Part shown: piece by piece, positions 42,155 through 53,275 of the stretch
Layout of the letters: each line of letters starts with the position of its first letter
Numbering within the stretch: the first letter of the stretch is position 1
Assembly: GCA_958450365.1 (NCBI GenBank)
Contig: CAUEEP010000732.1
Span: 3,448,622-3,512,621 of the forward strand
Length of the DNA: 64,000 nucleotides
DNA from: Mesorhabditis belari
Taxonomy: Eukaryota; Nematoda; Chromadorea; Rhabditida; Rhabditidae
Direction: 5' to 3'
Made by a program: the position numbers and the translations under genes
The notes under the pieces: generated by a model
Database searches by the model: none
Told to the model about the DNA's origin: nothing
What the model saw: only the letters and a program-made list of their open reading frames with translations

Positions 42155-43645
42155 ATGACCACCCTGGACATCTACAGCAAACAAAAGATGAGAGACCAAT
42201 TCCAAGAGAAGATGGTTTCCCTCAACAAAGGGTTCATCAAAACTTTGCAGAATTGGGTAGATGGATGCCCGCACTATGATCTCACGCCAACTGTGAAATC
42301 ATACTTACAACACGTGAAGGAGCTCGATTCGACTTACTACCACAATGAAGAGAAAGATGAAAGGAAGACGCTAGTGAATCGAGTGATTGCGAAGGCAAAG
42401 AGACGAGCAACTGGAGACTCGCCGAGTTTGAACACGTCAAGGAACACCACCATTGTTGCTTCGTCTTCGACGCCGCTCAGTATGAATGCTCCACGCATGC
42501 GTCTTTCCGATGTTTCGACAATTGCTCCAAATGATTCAATACAGGCAACTCCGACTCCGGACATACCTCCTGGTGGCAGCAGAAAACGGGCGATTCGAGG
42601 CGGTGGACCTTTGGGTGAACCTGAGTCGGTCGTTTTTCGCGAAGAAAAGACGATGGATCCGAAAGCAACTTTGGATACTTCAAAACTGATGACCGGAATA
42701 CCAAGCTTTCCAAAAGCTGGCGCAGACTTTTGGGGCTTTGGGAAGAAAGACAGCAATGGGTCAACGGCGACCACTATTGAGACCAGCCCAGCACAGAAGA
42801 CCGATTTGATCAAGAGGATTTCTTTTACAGGTGATAAAATACCGGAGGAGTTGGTCAAAAGCACGGAAAGCAAGGAGCCGCAGGGCTCGTCCCTCTTTGC
42901 CAAGACTCTAACGCCACCAACGAACTCGATCTTCTTGAAAGCGGCTGCAGCAAAAGATGAAAGTTCCCCAAAGGCGGCCTTTCCGAATTTCTTGAAGAAG
43001 GATGAGTCTTCCTCAAAGCCGACCTTTCCAAACTTTTCGCAAACACTTGGAACACCCACTTTTGGCGACTCGCAAGAAGGACTCAAGCTCGGTTTTGGAA
43101 CTTCGGATTCAACAAAGTCGATATTTGGACCGGCTGGAACAAGTGAACTACCGAACATTTTTGGACAAGCTGGCGGCTCGATTCCCACGCTCAACTCCCA
43201 CGATTCTACTGGTCTAAAATTAACTTTCGGGCCACCATTGACAGCGAATTCACAAGGCGAGGGTCAAGAAGATGGAGAAGAAGGCGAATATGTGCCTCCC
43301 AAAGCTGAAGTTGTTGAAGGTGCAGAGCCGGACGCTTTCATCAGTGTCAAATGTTCTGTTCACAAAATGGTGGACAAGCAGTATGAAAAGTTGGGCATTG
43401 GAATGCTCCACATGAAAGAGAAAGACGGCAAGAAAAGTGTCCTCGTTCGAGCGGCAACCACTGTGGGCACCATTTGGGTGAATGCCCTAGTCAACAAAAC
43501 GATGAAGGTCGCAAAAGTGGACGGTAAAAAGTTGCGGATCATGTGCCCGACGGGTGACAAAGAGATTGCGATTTACCTGATGCAATTCCCAACCCCAACA
43601 GAAGCCGATCGTGTTCGTGAAACTATTGAAAAGGAGTCGGCATAA
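42155..43645 (+). CDS. npp-16: Nup50 nucleoporin (NPP-16), FG repeats plus Ran-binding domain
   Basis: A single 496-codon exon starts 3 bases behind a TTTTTTCAG acceptor. Residues about 22-62 (LNKGFIKTLQNWVDGCPHYD, then LTPTVKSYLQHV) match the Nup50 internal conserved region. The middle has scattered FG motifs (FWGFGKK, LGFGTSD, SIFGPAG, NIFGQAG, LTFGPP). Residues about 395-496 are a Ran-binding domain of Nup50 type (YEKLGIGMLHMKEKDGKKSV; later TVGTIWVNALVNKTMKV). The extreme N-terminal importin-binding segment of vertebrate Nup50 is not evident. Nup50 is a mobile basket-side nucleoporin that speeds release of import cargo through importin-alpha, importin-beta and Ran. It is probably the first gene of an operon: the next start is 122 bp downstream, after an AATAAA and a TTTCAG acceptor. 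Confidence 0.9.
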   Translation: MTTLDIYSKQKMRDQFQEKMVSLNKGFIKTLQNWVDGCPHYDLTPTVKSYLQHVKELDSTYYHNEEKDERKTLVNRVIAKAKRRATGDSPSLNTSRNTTIVASSSTPLSMNAPRMRLSDVSTIAPNDSIQATPTPDIPPGGSRKRAIRGGGPLGEPESVVFREEKTMDPKATLDTSKLMTGIPSFPKAGADFWGFGKKDSNGSTATTIETSPAQKTDLIKRISFTGDKIPEELVKSTESKEPQGSSLFAKTLTPPTNSIFLKAAAAKDESSPKAAFPNFLKKDESSSKPTFPNFSQTLGTPTFGDSQEGLKLGFGTSDSTKSIFGPAGTSELPNIFGQAGGSIPTLNSHDSTGLKLTFGPPLTANSQGEGQEDGEEGEYVPPKAEVVEGAEPDAFISVKCSVHKMVDKQYEKLGIGMLHMKEKDGKKSVLVRAATTVGTIWVNALVNKTMKVAKVDGKKLRIMCPTGDKEIAIYLMQFPTPTEADRVRETIEKESA

Positions 43646-43767
43646 ATTATAATTTTTTATTTCTTTTTCATGTTTTACTGACTTTGATGATGTATTTTTC
43701 TTGTTTTATGGATGTTGTTTGCTAGATAATTTGTAAGCGATAGAGTTTCTATTCCAATAAATTTCAG

Positions 43768-44751
43768 ATGAGCGTTTACCGTCGAGGCCTTGCCGAAATC
43801 GGCATTAATAGGACGCCGCTGCCTAATCGAAGCAAACCTGCTACTTTGAAGGTGAGGACTTTGTTTTTCTTAGATTTAAAAAATTAATGCTATTTATGAA
43901 GTTTTAACAAAATTAATGATATGTATAGTCTACCCTATCATAAAGAGTTGTTGAGTTAACTTTATGAAATGATTGATTGCGTTATTTTAGGCGAATATCA
44001 ACAGCGAAGAAAAGCTGAAGAATAGCGCCGATTCTACAACACTTTCAACTGTGCCTGAGGTAAGTTATGGTGTAATGTTTTTAATGAATCTAAAACTTGA
44101 AAATGTTATTCATTATAGAAGCTTTTTTAGATTGACTATTCATCGCGAGTTGATGATGACCATTATTACATGTTGAAGTCGCCTTATCAACTCAAAACTC
44201 CGGTCATCCGAGAATCTACTCCAAAGAAGATGGAATTGCTGCAAGATGAGGAACCAATCGAACGTTTTGATGGAGTCGACGATGATGGACGATTTCATCT
44301 CGAAGAATTCGCCAGGCCCGCTCCCGTACTTAAGGTTTTGTAATGGTAGTTCAATAATGGGGGAAAGTTTAGAAGGCTACTTTAACTCAATATGTTGGAA
44401 ACGCTGAGCCCATTGAGCGTTTTGGAGGAACGGATGAAGATGACGGTCGTTTTCATTTTGATGAACCATTTGGAGATTGTCCAGTTCTTTTGGTAGGCTT
44501 TTATTTGTTAAGGACTGAGACAGACTGTATCATGTTTTTAGAGTGCCGTTTTTAAAAATGTTTTAAAAATAGGTCTAACTTTTAAACAAATGATCTTCTA
44601 TTTTTAGGAGCGTGACTATGGGTTCGACAAGGAGAATCAGTTTGATGTGAGCTTCAGCGATCTTCCCCAAGAAGAAATCGACGCAATGGACAGGCTTCTG
44701 GAAAAGCTCACTTTGAACCAGCATGAGGCGGAAAATTTTGTTCAGTGTTAG
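43768..44751 (+). CDS. Acidic protein with two internal repeats, securin-like size (unknown)
   Basis: Five exons (43768-43851, 43991-44059, 44131-44334, 44373-44492, 44608-44751) give exactly 206 aa in one frame. The N-terminus is basic (MSVYRRGLAEIGINRTPLPN) and carries an RTPL that fits the RxxL of a destruction box. The middle holds two copies of an acidic motif: EPIERFDGVDDDGRFHLEEF and EPIERFGGTDEDDGRFHFDE. The C-terminus is SDLPQEEIDAMDRLLEKLTL. Exon 3 and exon 4 each carry one repeat, so an exon duplication is likely. No family is recognised with confidence. The basic-then-acidic layout and possible D-box resemble nematode securin, which is inference only. It starts at a TTTCAG acceptor 122 bp after npp-16, as expected for a downstream operon gene. 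Confidence 0.68.
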
Positions 44752-45067
44752 TCAGCTTTGACTATGGGTTGCTTGTCAATCTTGTGCTCTTGTATTTAGT
44801 CTTTTAGTTTTATTGTTCGCTTTATCCGACTTGAATCTCATTGATTTATGTGTAACCCATTAACCGGGAAATTGGTCGCTATGTTTCTATGCAGATTGTT
44901 CCGATAATTTTTTTTTTCGATGTTTGTTACTAAATGATGAACCTCAAGTGAATGTCTTTCAGAATAAATATTTTGCCTCAATGCGGTTTAAAAACTTGAT
45001 TTGTACGATCACATCTGAATACTAGCATCTTACACTGAAATAAACAAACAAAGGACACTTGTTTAGG

Positions 45068-46868
45068 ATGGACCAGAATTTATCGAAAGCTGACGTGGAA
45101 AGGTATAGTCGTCAGCTACTTGTTCACGAATTTGGAGTCAATGGTTTGCTTTAACCAATGTATCTGGTATTTTTTGGCTATTATGATAGGTCAGAAGGAA
45201 CTGAAAGCGGCACGAGTGTTGGTGGTGGGTGCGGGTGGACTTGGATGCCCGACAGCCATGTACCTAGCAGGAGCTGGTGTTGGAACGCTTGGAATTGCTG
45301 ATTTTGACATGGTAAACTTCAAATTGCTGTCGTAAAATTACGGTCAAATTGATCGATTTCATAATCAGCATGATTTAAGGTTTCCAAGGATAATCTCCAT
45401 CGTCAAGTTGCCCATTCGGAGACGCTTGTTGGAAAATTGAAAGTGGATTCATTGAAGCAAAGTATTCTAAGGTAATATTGCTAAAGTTTGTCTGATCAAG
45501 TTGCTTTAGTTTAAACAGTAATATCGCCGTGCGAACATTTTCGACGGTGTTGAATGGAGCACAAACGATGGACATAGCCAAGGATTTTGATGTTGTTGCC
45601 GATTGTTCAGATAATGCAGCTACAAGGTTTGCATCAAAAATTATTTTGTTCAGACTAAGAATTAAACCAGTTTTACAATTTACCAATATTGAAAAGTAAA
45701 TCCTTTAGATATATGCTCAATGACGTCTGCGTTTTTCTCAATAAGCCTCTGGTTAGTGGTAGCGCATTACGCTGGGAAGGTCAACTTACTGTCTACAATT
45801 ACGGAGAGGCGAGTTTGGGATTGCTTTCTTTTACGCATGTTGCAATTAGAGAAATTTAGGATGGTCCATGTTATCGCTGTCTCTTCCCACATCCACCAGC
45901 CGCACATTTGGTCACTAACTGCAGTGAAGGAGGGGTAATGGGACCGGTTGTTGGAGTGATCGGATCAATGCAAGCCCTCGAAGTCCTCAAAATTATAGCA
46001 AAAACTGGAGGTGCGCTAAAATTTCAATGATTCAAACGAGATTTTAGAAACTCTTGCTGGGAGACTTTTTCTCTTTGACGCCCATCGTTTTCGAACAAGG
46101 ATCATAAATTTACGCCGGAAGCAAAAAGATTGTGCCGTTTGTGGGTTGGTTGGAAAATATTAAACTTCTAACTTTCCTTTTTAGGGAAGCACCCACAATT
46201 CACGCTCCGATCGATTACGAAGTCTTTTGTGGCTCCGGGGTTGTAGATAAGGTGGTGACAAGCTTTTAGTGGTTACTAACTTTGGTTTAGAATCCATCAC
46301 TCTCGTTGTTGGATCCAAATGAACGCGTCAGCGTGAGCGAGTATTCGACGGCGAGAAAGTCACCGACCATTTTGGTAGACACTCGACCCAAACACGAATT
46401 TGCGATTGCATCGCTTCCCGAAGCACGAAGTAGATGTTTTTGCTATGGTTTAGACGTTTTTGAAACAAAACGTTTTCGATTAATCTATTCTTTTGTTTTA
46501 GATATTCCAATGGATTCGTTAAAGCAACTGGAAGACATAGAACTACGAAAGTTGCTGGGATTGTCTGAAGCGGCTGATGGTAAGTAGTTCTTTGTTTTAG
46601 CTCAAATACAATCAGTAATTGTATTTTAATTAATCTCAAGAATCAAATAAATTTCATTCTAGTTTTCGTGATTTGTCATCGCGGAAACGACTCTCAGTTG
46701 GCGGTTCGATTGATACAGGTAAAGTTGTAAATTTTGCATGTAACTTGTTTATTTCTTTAGGAGCGTTTCAAATCAGAGATCGAATCTAACGGATTTCAAG
46801 TGAAAGACATCGTCGGTGGATACGATAGATGGGCCGAAGAGATTGATCAAGAATTTCCAAGATATTAG
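45068..46868 (+). CDS. moc-3: MOCS3/UBA4: E1-like adenylyltransferase and sulfurtransferase
   Basis: ATG at 45068 is 1 base behind a TTTAG acceptor. The ThiF/MoeB-type domain opens with [20 protein letters not shown], then [37 protein letters not shown] and an exon with [13 protein letters not shown]. Zinc cysteine pairs CYRC and CAVC follow. The C-terminal rhodanese domain has [20 protein letters not shown] and the active-site loop [16 protein letters not shown], and the protein ends [24 protein letters not shown]3 activates URM1 and MOCS2A by adenylation and thiolation, for tRNA wobble-uridine thiolation and molybdopterin synthesis. The catalytic cysteine of the rhodanese loop is present. 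It lies 316 bp after the acidic repeat gene and 119 bp before the next gene. Confidence 0.93.
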
Positions 46869-46987
46869 CATGTACATTTTATACTTTGCATATATAGTTT
46901 TCTTGATTTCCCCAATTGCCACTTTCAAACATCATAGTTTATTTTTTCTATTTTCTGAGCGCTACGATATTTTCATTTGAAATTTAA

Positions 46988-48160
46988 ATGAGTGAAGATC
47001 GTGTTTCTTTTGAATTTCCCGATAGGTTTGTTATGGTTTCAGCTAATTCGGTGTTGTTATAGTCATTTTGTTGATTGCTCAATAAATTTTACGCGTGAAC
47101 TATCAAAAACAACTCTGACTTGTTCGTTTTTCAAGATCTCGCTATTGAGGACAAACACGAGTGGAACTTTTGAAACCATTTATTTAGTCAAATTTTTGTT
47201 TAGCGGTCACGTAAAGCCGAAACTTTCGCCATCAGATCTTGACTTATTGGAGGGCAAGCAGAGAGTCGGAAGCTCTCCCGAATCGACTAGAGTAAAGTAA
47301 GTTTTGTTGTTGCCCATTGTTTAAAAGACCAGACCGAAGTGTTATAATCGAGAGTAGCACTTATTGTTTTTTGTTTAGTGACCGATCTTTTCGGGTGCGG
47401 CGTGATGTGGCAATCCGTTTGTATGCTTCACTTCTGGCGTTGTTCACATTTGGCCTAACAAGGTTCGTTTGTACTTTTGAAAGCTTGTTACTTTAGTTCA
47501 GTCATGAAAAAGACATTGAGAGGTTAAACGTAATTATATTTTATTAATCTCTAGTCAATTTAGTCTCGTTCTACATGGCCTTACCGTTGCTTCACGACTC
47601 TATCTTCAAGCCATTGCCGGGACATCAATCCTAGGTTAGTTGCTTATGATTATTTGATTATTTTTATAAAAGCACTTTTACCTAAAATAAATATGATCTC
47701 GTTTGTTTTAGTGGTTTTGTGGACTATGCTTCGATGGACAAGGCTGCACTCAATGAAACTATCGCGAAAGATTCGACCGATACTTGATATTGCTCAAGTT
47801 CTACGTACGAATACGTAGGTTGGTTGATTGATATTTAACAACAAGTTAACATTAACTACGTTTAAAAATTAACAGTGATCTCGAATTTTTATAGCGTTGA
47901 ATCGAACATAGATTTTTTGAGAAAGTTTTGAGTGAAGCTGACTTTTATCATTTGCAGACTGTTTCGTGGAGATGGATCAACCGTTCTTTGCCCCGAAATT
48001 TATCGAGCCTACGATCTCTGCTGCGAAGATCCGACCATCAACGAGTCGATCCCGAGAACTATTGATAGGTTGGTTTTTAGAAGATTATAACTTTAACTTG
48101 TTGGTGTTTAGTGACGGTAGCCCGCCAGCATCTCCAACCGGGAGTAGAAAGAAGAAATAG
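46988..48160 (+). CDS. Small multi-spanning membrane protein, unknown
   Basis: The exons begin with MSEDRVSFEFPD at 46988, then about 47203-47298 (GHVKPKLSPSDLDLLEGKQR). About 47380-47461 gives RDVAIRLYASLLALFTFGLT, then comes SQFSLVLHGLTVASRLYLQA, then VVLWTMLRWTRL. A soluble tail follows (GDGSTVLCPEIYRAYDLCCE) and a basic end, PASPTGSRKKK, with TAG at 48158-48160. There are two to three hydrophobic segments in about 215 aa, and phases join in frame. No family is recognised. It starts 119 bp after the moc-3 stop and is followed by AATAAA, so it is probably the last gene of the npp-16 operon. The absence of a clear acceptor right at the ATG makes the first exon less certain. Confidence 0.68.
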
Positions 48161-48596
48161 AGAATCAAAATAAAGTTGTTTTTTATTTGCCCTGTTTATA
48201 TGATTTGAGACAGAGTTGCACAAAATATTTATTTCGAGATCAAGGAGGAGATCGATGAAACCCGGGATTTTTACCCGTAAAAGAAATCAGTGAAAATTAG
48301 GGGAATCGGTAAAAAGTTTGGCTGAGAACGCTTTTGTGTTATTGCTAGGGTTGACGGGTCTAGTTTGTGAATATCTGGTAGAGAAGAGGTTCTTCGATGC
48401 ATGCGAGCAGGTCGACGAACTGAGGAATGCAGAGAACCACCGGTGGCTGCCAGCTGAATTGGATATTTTGATTGGATTTGCATGATTTCTAACTCACCGC
48501 TTCCGAGCGAGCCTTTTGCCAATTCTGAGAAGCTCTCCGAGAGGCGGTCACCGACATCGGCCAGTACTTTTCCGGAACCTAATTTTTGTGAGTGGG
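48161..48596 (-). other. Convergent gene ends; possible receptor C-tail
   Basis: This holds the polyadenylation region of the membrane-protein gene on the + strand. On the - strand a long open frame (48271-48717, about 148 codons), shifted relative to the receptor frame, contains RRTSSLPDIHKL and could be the receptor's cytoplasmic tail. Confidence 0.45.
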
Positions 48597-51040
48597 TCAC
48601 TTTTTTCTCATCGATTCGCTCACGTCTTTGCAAATCAATATGTAGAGTTGTTCCATGAAAGCTCTTCTGTAAGTATTTGAGAGGATGAACATCACGTAGT
48701 AGTTCTGAGAATAGCAAATTAGTGCGAGAATCACCTGAAATATCGTTTTAAAACGAGAGACTTTAGTTTATCGATTTACTGAATAGCTTTGCAGTAGTTG
48801 GGAACGTTTTTGGGATAGGGGAAGATCGCGAACGATGGTGATCCCGATGATATAGGAAAACCAGGAAAAGAGGTAGACGGCAAGGAGAACTGAGAGACTG
48901 CGAAGCACCTGGAATCAAGAGATTTCTTTGATTTGAAGCAATGATGAACTTGAATTCAACGGAAACTCTTGCTCCAGCATCATCGGAACGCTGTGCCAAA
49001 AAAAAGAATGTTTCAGGTAAGCTTTTTTTGAACAATAAAGCAGGTAAGCCGATTTTTGATACAATTTTCGTTACAATAACGATTATCAACTTCCTTTTTC
49101 TTTTTAAAACAAACCTTTTTTTCAGTGGTCTTCGCCTTACCACCTCCGCGATTTCGACTCTCATCCGAGTAGGTACGACGGATTCGATCGGCTTGTGTGC
49201 CTTAATATTTCAATAAATTCAAAAGTTTAAATATTTAACATACCATTTCTTGCGATTAATATATACAATGCACCGTAGACGATAACGTTTACGCAATTGA
49301 GGCTGACATTTGAGTAAAGCCACCAAATTAAGGAGGAACCGGTGAGCGCGAGTGCGCCGTTGCACCAAGAAAGCTGAACAAATTGAGAGTAGTTGATTTA
49401 GCTTTGGATGCTTTACTTTATCTTTATTTTTATCGATCACCGCCCAACAGATCGTGATCAGCGCGTAGATGAAGGCGGGCAAGAGAAAAAGGGACACGTA
49501 GCGCTTTAGTGAGTAGAAACGATGTCTGAACGTTGAGAATGGGCTTGGATTGGATTTTAAAGGTTACAAATGGTATATGTTCGGAAATTCTTCCGATAAA
49601 CTCTATTTCTCTTTAAAATCTATCAATCAATGTTCCCTCTTAATCCTCCTTTATCCTCCAAAATCTTTCCGCGATTTCCCCAGACACAAGCTAGCCAAAA
49701 CATAGACCTTTTCAAAAGATTTCCCACTCAACTTTTCGATATATAAACCCTCCGGTGCTTTAATAAATATTCTGCCTGAACCAAGGGATATGGGTCCAAC
49801 CCTTGGTACTGTTGACAACAGTATAGATCTTAGTCAGACTGTGCAATAGCACCTTCAACGAATCAACGTTTTTTCCTGAGTTTTTACTCATGGTCATTGG
49901 TTTGGCTTTTTGTTTTAACCAAAGACTTTTCCAAAAACAAAGTCTAAAATTAGTCTGCCAGATTGGTTGCGTTTGTGAGAAGAAAAAGTTAAAGCTCTAT
50001 TGAACAAATCTAATATTTAGATCCGTTTTAAAAGGGATTATAAAGTCTAATTGTAAGTAAAAACTCTACTATAGTTAATCTCGATCAATCAAATCAAATC
50101 TAAATCAAAAATACTCAGAAAGACAGCTGAATATTTAATTTTGACATACGGTAGTAAGGATTACACTTTAATAAGCAAAGAAAAAACTCACTGAAAAGGC
50201 CATAGAAGGGCAATGAGGAGATCGAGAGAGATCGAGACGGACAGCACCGTTTGAACAGATGAGACAAAGAGATGCGGGATTGACACGCGAAGGCAATCCT
50301 CGAGAATCCAACCATGTTGGGAAGCTGAAACTTGAAACTGTTTATAAAGGGTTGAAAAAGTTAGTTAAACTCTAGTTAAACTCTAGTTAAACTCACTAAA
50401 ATTATTCAAGAACACGTAGCTGAGCTCGGAAATGAGACAAAGATTGTGGAAGACGCAGAACCATAGCATCAGAGAACCTGAGAAAATTTCATTTAATTGA
50501 AATGGCTTGATTTTTTGATTTCTTGAACTTAAAACTAATCATCCAAATTACAATTTGAATTTTTAAACCACATACCGTTACTTGCAAGGACACTATGATT
50601 AAGTAGATACCGTAAATACTGTAATAGTACCCCACCCCCTCGTACAGTCGCGTAATCGCAAAAATTTTTTAGTATTTCAGTTTTTAGTATTTTTCAAAGC
50701 GCCCGTACGTTCAAAAAATGCGTCTTTGGTATCAAAAAATAGCTGAAATTCAGGGCTATTTTTTGATACCTAAACGAGCATTTTAGCATAAACCAGTGTC
50801 GAGAAAAACTCATTCAAAGCTAGACTACGCAACACTTCGCACCGTCATTATGGGTGGTGGGGTACTATTACAGTATTTACGGTAGTTTAACCAACCATGT
50901 TTATTCCTCAACTCTTTGTTTCTCCATGTGGCCCAGATTAGATTTGAGTTGCCGAAAAGACCGAAAATATTGAAGGCGATGATGAGACTCGAGAGAATTA
51001 AGGAGTGAAAATTTGGATGGAAATCTTGAGAGGAAATGGC
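48597..51040 (-). CDS. Seven-helix serpentine receptor (srsx/rhodopsin-like GPCR)
   Basis: Exons read leftwards. About 50896-51040 encodes TM1 with SLIIAFNIFGLFGNSNLIWA then TWRNKELRNKH, the GN motif of TM1. About 50395-50475 gives LMLWFCVFHNLCLISELSYV. About 50190-50310 gives TM3, VLSVSISLDLLIALLWPFQ. About 49430-49525 gives HRFYSLKRYVSLFLLPAFIY (intracellular loop 2 and TM4). About 49245-49375 gives NVSLNCVNVIVYGALYILIA (TM5). About 48779-48908 gives VLLAVYLFSWFSYIIGITIV (TM6). About 48597-48735 gives ALICYSQNYYVMFILSNTYR (TM7). This matches nematode chemoreceptor-type rhodopsin-like GPCRs, closest in style to srsx. The first exon is missing: an in-frame stop lies upstream of TM1, so a small 5' exon is expected. 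The tail reading frame is ambiguous (see findings). Confidence 0.8.
50610..50882. mobile_element. Palindromic element with CCGTAAATACTGTAATAGTAC termini, copy 1
   Basis: CCGTAAATACTGTAATAGTA at left is mirrored at right, and TA flanks both sides (50608-50609, 50883-50884). Inner arms share AAAATAGCTGAAATTCAGGG and flanking ATACC/TACC words. It lies in an intron of the receptor gene. A second copy is at 60624. Confidence 0.9.
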
Positions 51041-52100
51041 CGAAACGAGTCGAGTTTAGGCGACTGCTCAGTCGCTCTAATAGCATTGAGCCTGGAAAAG
51101 TTTGTGATTAAGAGCTGGAGATAAAGGGATAAGAAAAAACGATGCTCAACTTGGAAACGGACTCTAACACGTTACAATTATCGTTGTTAAGTTACTGTAA
51201 TTTTAAACCCTCAGTCTTTTAGCAAAATGCTTTTGTTTTCGTAAAGCTTCAGAAAGGAATGTCGGACTTTAAAAAAAAACAAAAGTTTTTTGCTTTTTGC
51301 TAAAACGCACTTTTTCTCTGATTTAGTTATTTGAAATTTATGCTTTTTTTCTGTTTTTTGCTTTATTTGCTTTATTGCTATATTTTTGCTTATAATTCAT
51401 GTTTTAATGAAAAAATAATAATCTAGACGATACAGGACAAAGTTTTGAAAGAATTCAAGTACAAATGTTTCGGTGAGCCGGATCAAAAAAAGTGCTTTCA
51501 TTGACAAAGGAAAACAGAATTTAAAGAATTATTGGGAAAGTGAGAGGGAGTGTAGTTATCCGATTCGAGAGCAAAAAAAAGATTTGAATGTGTATTTTCT
51601 CGGAACACAAATCCTCTCGAAATGGGGAGGAACTAAAATTTCTCCAGCCTTGTCCTTGAGAAAAAATTTTGAGAAATTCGGAAATTCTTTCAATTTTGTG
51701 TGAAAAATTTGCGAATTCTTGGAGTGTTTGACGTGAATTTTCCCTCAAAATCAAACAAATTTCTCATGGCTTTTGATGGTACGAGAAGTTGCAGTATTTG
51801 TAGTATTTGAACATTTGATTTTGTATAGTGAGTAGAGGTTAAAAATGGAACATTGAAAGGTTGTGGTACTACACGAAAATAGGGTATTGGAAAGGGTATG
51901 GGAAAGGTTAGGAATAGATTTTGAACCTATAAAGCTTGTTATTCAATTGAAATTCAAAGACAGAGAAAGCTTTTAAGATGAAGGCAATGGAATCGAAGCT
52001 TGATTTGCACTTATACCTAAATTCATCTCCAAAATTTGCTTTTTGTCTGAAAATTAAAAATTTCCATTTAACCCAGCATAAAACAAAGCTCAGCAGCGAA
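51041..52100. other. Gene-poor interval upstream of the receptor
   Basis: AT-rich sequence with many GCTTTTTGC-like words at 51230-51380. No exon is supported. The missing first exon and promoter of the receptor gene may lie here. Confidence 0.4.
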
Positions 52101-52129
52101 AAAAATCATTCTTCGTCTCACCCCGCTTG

Positions 52130-53150
52130 CTCACTCGATGTCGAGCTGGAGCTGGAGTCGAGCTGGAGCTGGACTCGAGCTGGAGTCGAGCTGGAGCAAA
52201 GCCAGAGCCGCCTTCATCAACGAATGCAAGAAGAATGACATCAAAGGACTTTTGCGAGAAATTCAAGCTGTTATTCTTTTAATCTACTTGTTATTGCTTT
52301 ATCACAACACTGTTTTTCTTTTAAACTTTAGATAGTTCTGGTTTGAGTTAGTATTCTTTGGTAAGGATCATCAATAAATTGAGATTGGAATTTCCATCGG
52401 TGGTTTTACAACTACAGAAAATGTGAAGCTAAGTTTTTTTCTGTAAGATATCGGAGTTGTTAATGTTAAATTGATCTCGTAGCTTGATCAAATTCTTAAT
52501 AATGTGAAAGGTGAAGCTTCTCAATGAAAATGTTCCCTAACCGTTTGTTTTAGGTCACTCATTATCGTTTTGACTGATGGCAGGATCACTGCGCTCCAGA
52601 AGATACGAAAGCGGCTTTGCGTTTGGTTTCTGAGGTGGCTGGGCAATTCGCGAAAAATCCTGGATCAGTAATTGCCCATTGCTCAGCAGGTTGGCTTTTA
52701 TTCTGTTTTTGATTTTGTATGGTTCCTTATAAATCATTTTGTTTAGGTGTTGGATGAGCTGATGCATTCGTTGGTGTCTTCATGGCCTTAGAATCTCTTC
52801 GCAACGGAACCTCCACTCGTTTCAATCGTCAAGAAGCTTTTGATCTCGTTTCAATCGTCAAGAAGCTTCGCGATCAACGTCTTCACGCGATTCAGAGTGA
52901 CTTGGTTTTTGTGGTTTCTCTATCTTATTATTGTTGTTTTTAGCAATTCTTCGTCTTCGTCTTTCGCTGTACTCAAGGCTTTGGCCGGGAAGAAGGTAAC
53001 AAACTCTCTAATGAATTTTTAAGCTTCTTTTTAGGCATTCAGCCCCAGCGAGGATTGATACAAGACGTTCGTCTTCGACTATAACAACTCCATCACCAAG
53101 AAGAAAAAGAAAATCGAGGAGATCCTGGGTAAACGGGTGAGATTTTGGTG
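52130..53150 (+). pseudogene. Protein tyrosine phosphatase pseudogene (nematode-type)
   Basis: At 52600-52700 one frame gives DTKAALRLVSEVAGQFAKNP then GSVIAHCSAG, the start of the PTP signature HCSAGxGR, closed by a donor. The next exon should continue GVGRTG but reads GVG, stop, A-D-A. The catalytic Arg is lost, and a stop and a frameshift follow. Remnants ALESLRNGTSTRFNRQEAF and VKKLRDQRLHAIQSD belong to the end of a PTP domain. At 52826-52868 the words TTTTGATCTCGTTTCAATCG and CAAGAAGCTT are duplicated in tandem. A more decayed upstream part (52130-52260, FINECKKNDIKGLLREIQ) may be its N-terminal end behind a GAGCTG repeat. The gene is clearly dead. Confidence 0.75.
52139..52198. repeat. 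GAGCTGGAGCTGGAGTC tandem repeat
   Basis: A short array of GAGCTG / GAGTC words. Confidence 0.8.
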
Positions 53151-53214
53151 GAGCTAATGTTTTTTAGCAAATCGAGAACAATGCTTTCGACGAGTTAGCG
53201 GACAACTAAAGGTT

Positions 53215-53275
53215 CTGTTTGGGGTAACGGACAACTAAAGGACAACTAAAGGACAACTAAAGGACAACTAAAGGA
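53215..53275. repeat. 12-bp tandem repeat
   Basis: About five copies of GGACAACTAAAG follow the phosphatase pseudogene. Confidence 0.85.

Noticed and set aside
42337..43194. 285-codon frame on the - strand
   Set aside because: It is an antisense shadow of the npp-16 exon, which has clear FG and Ran-binding features.
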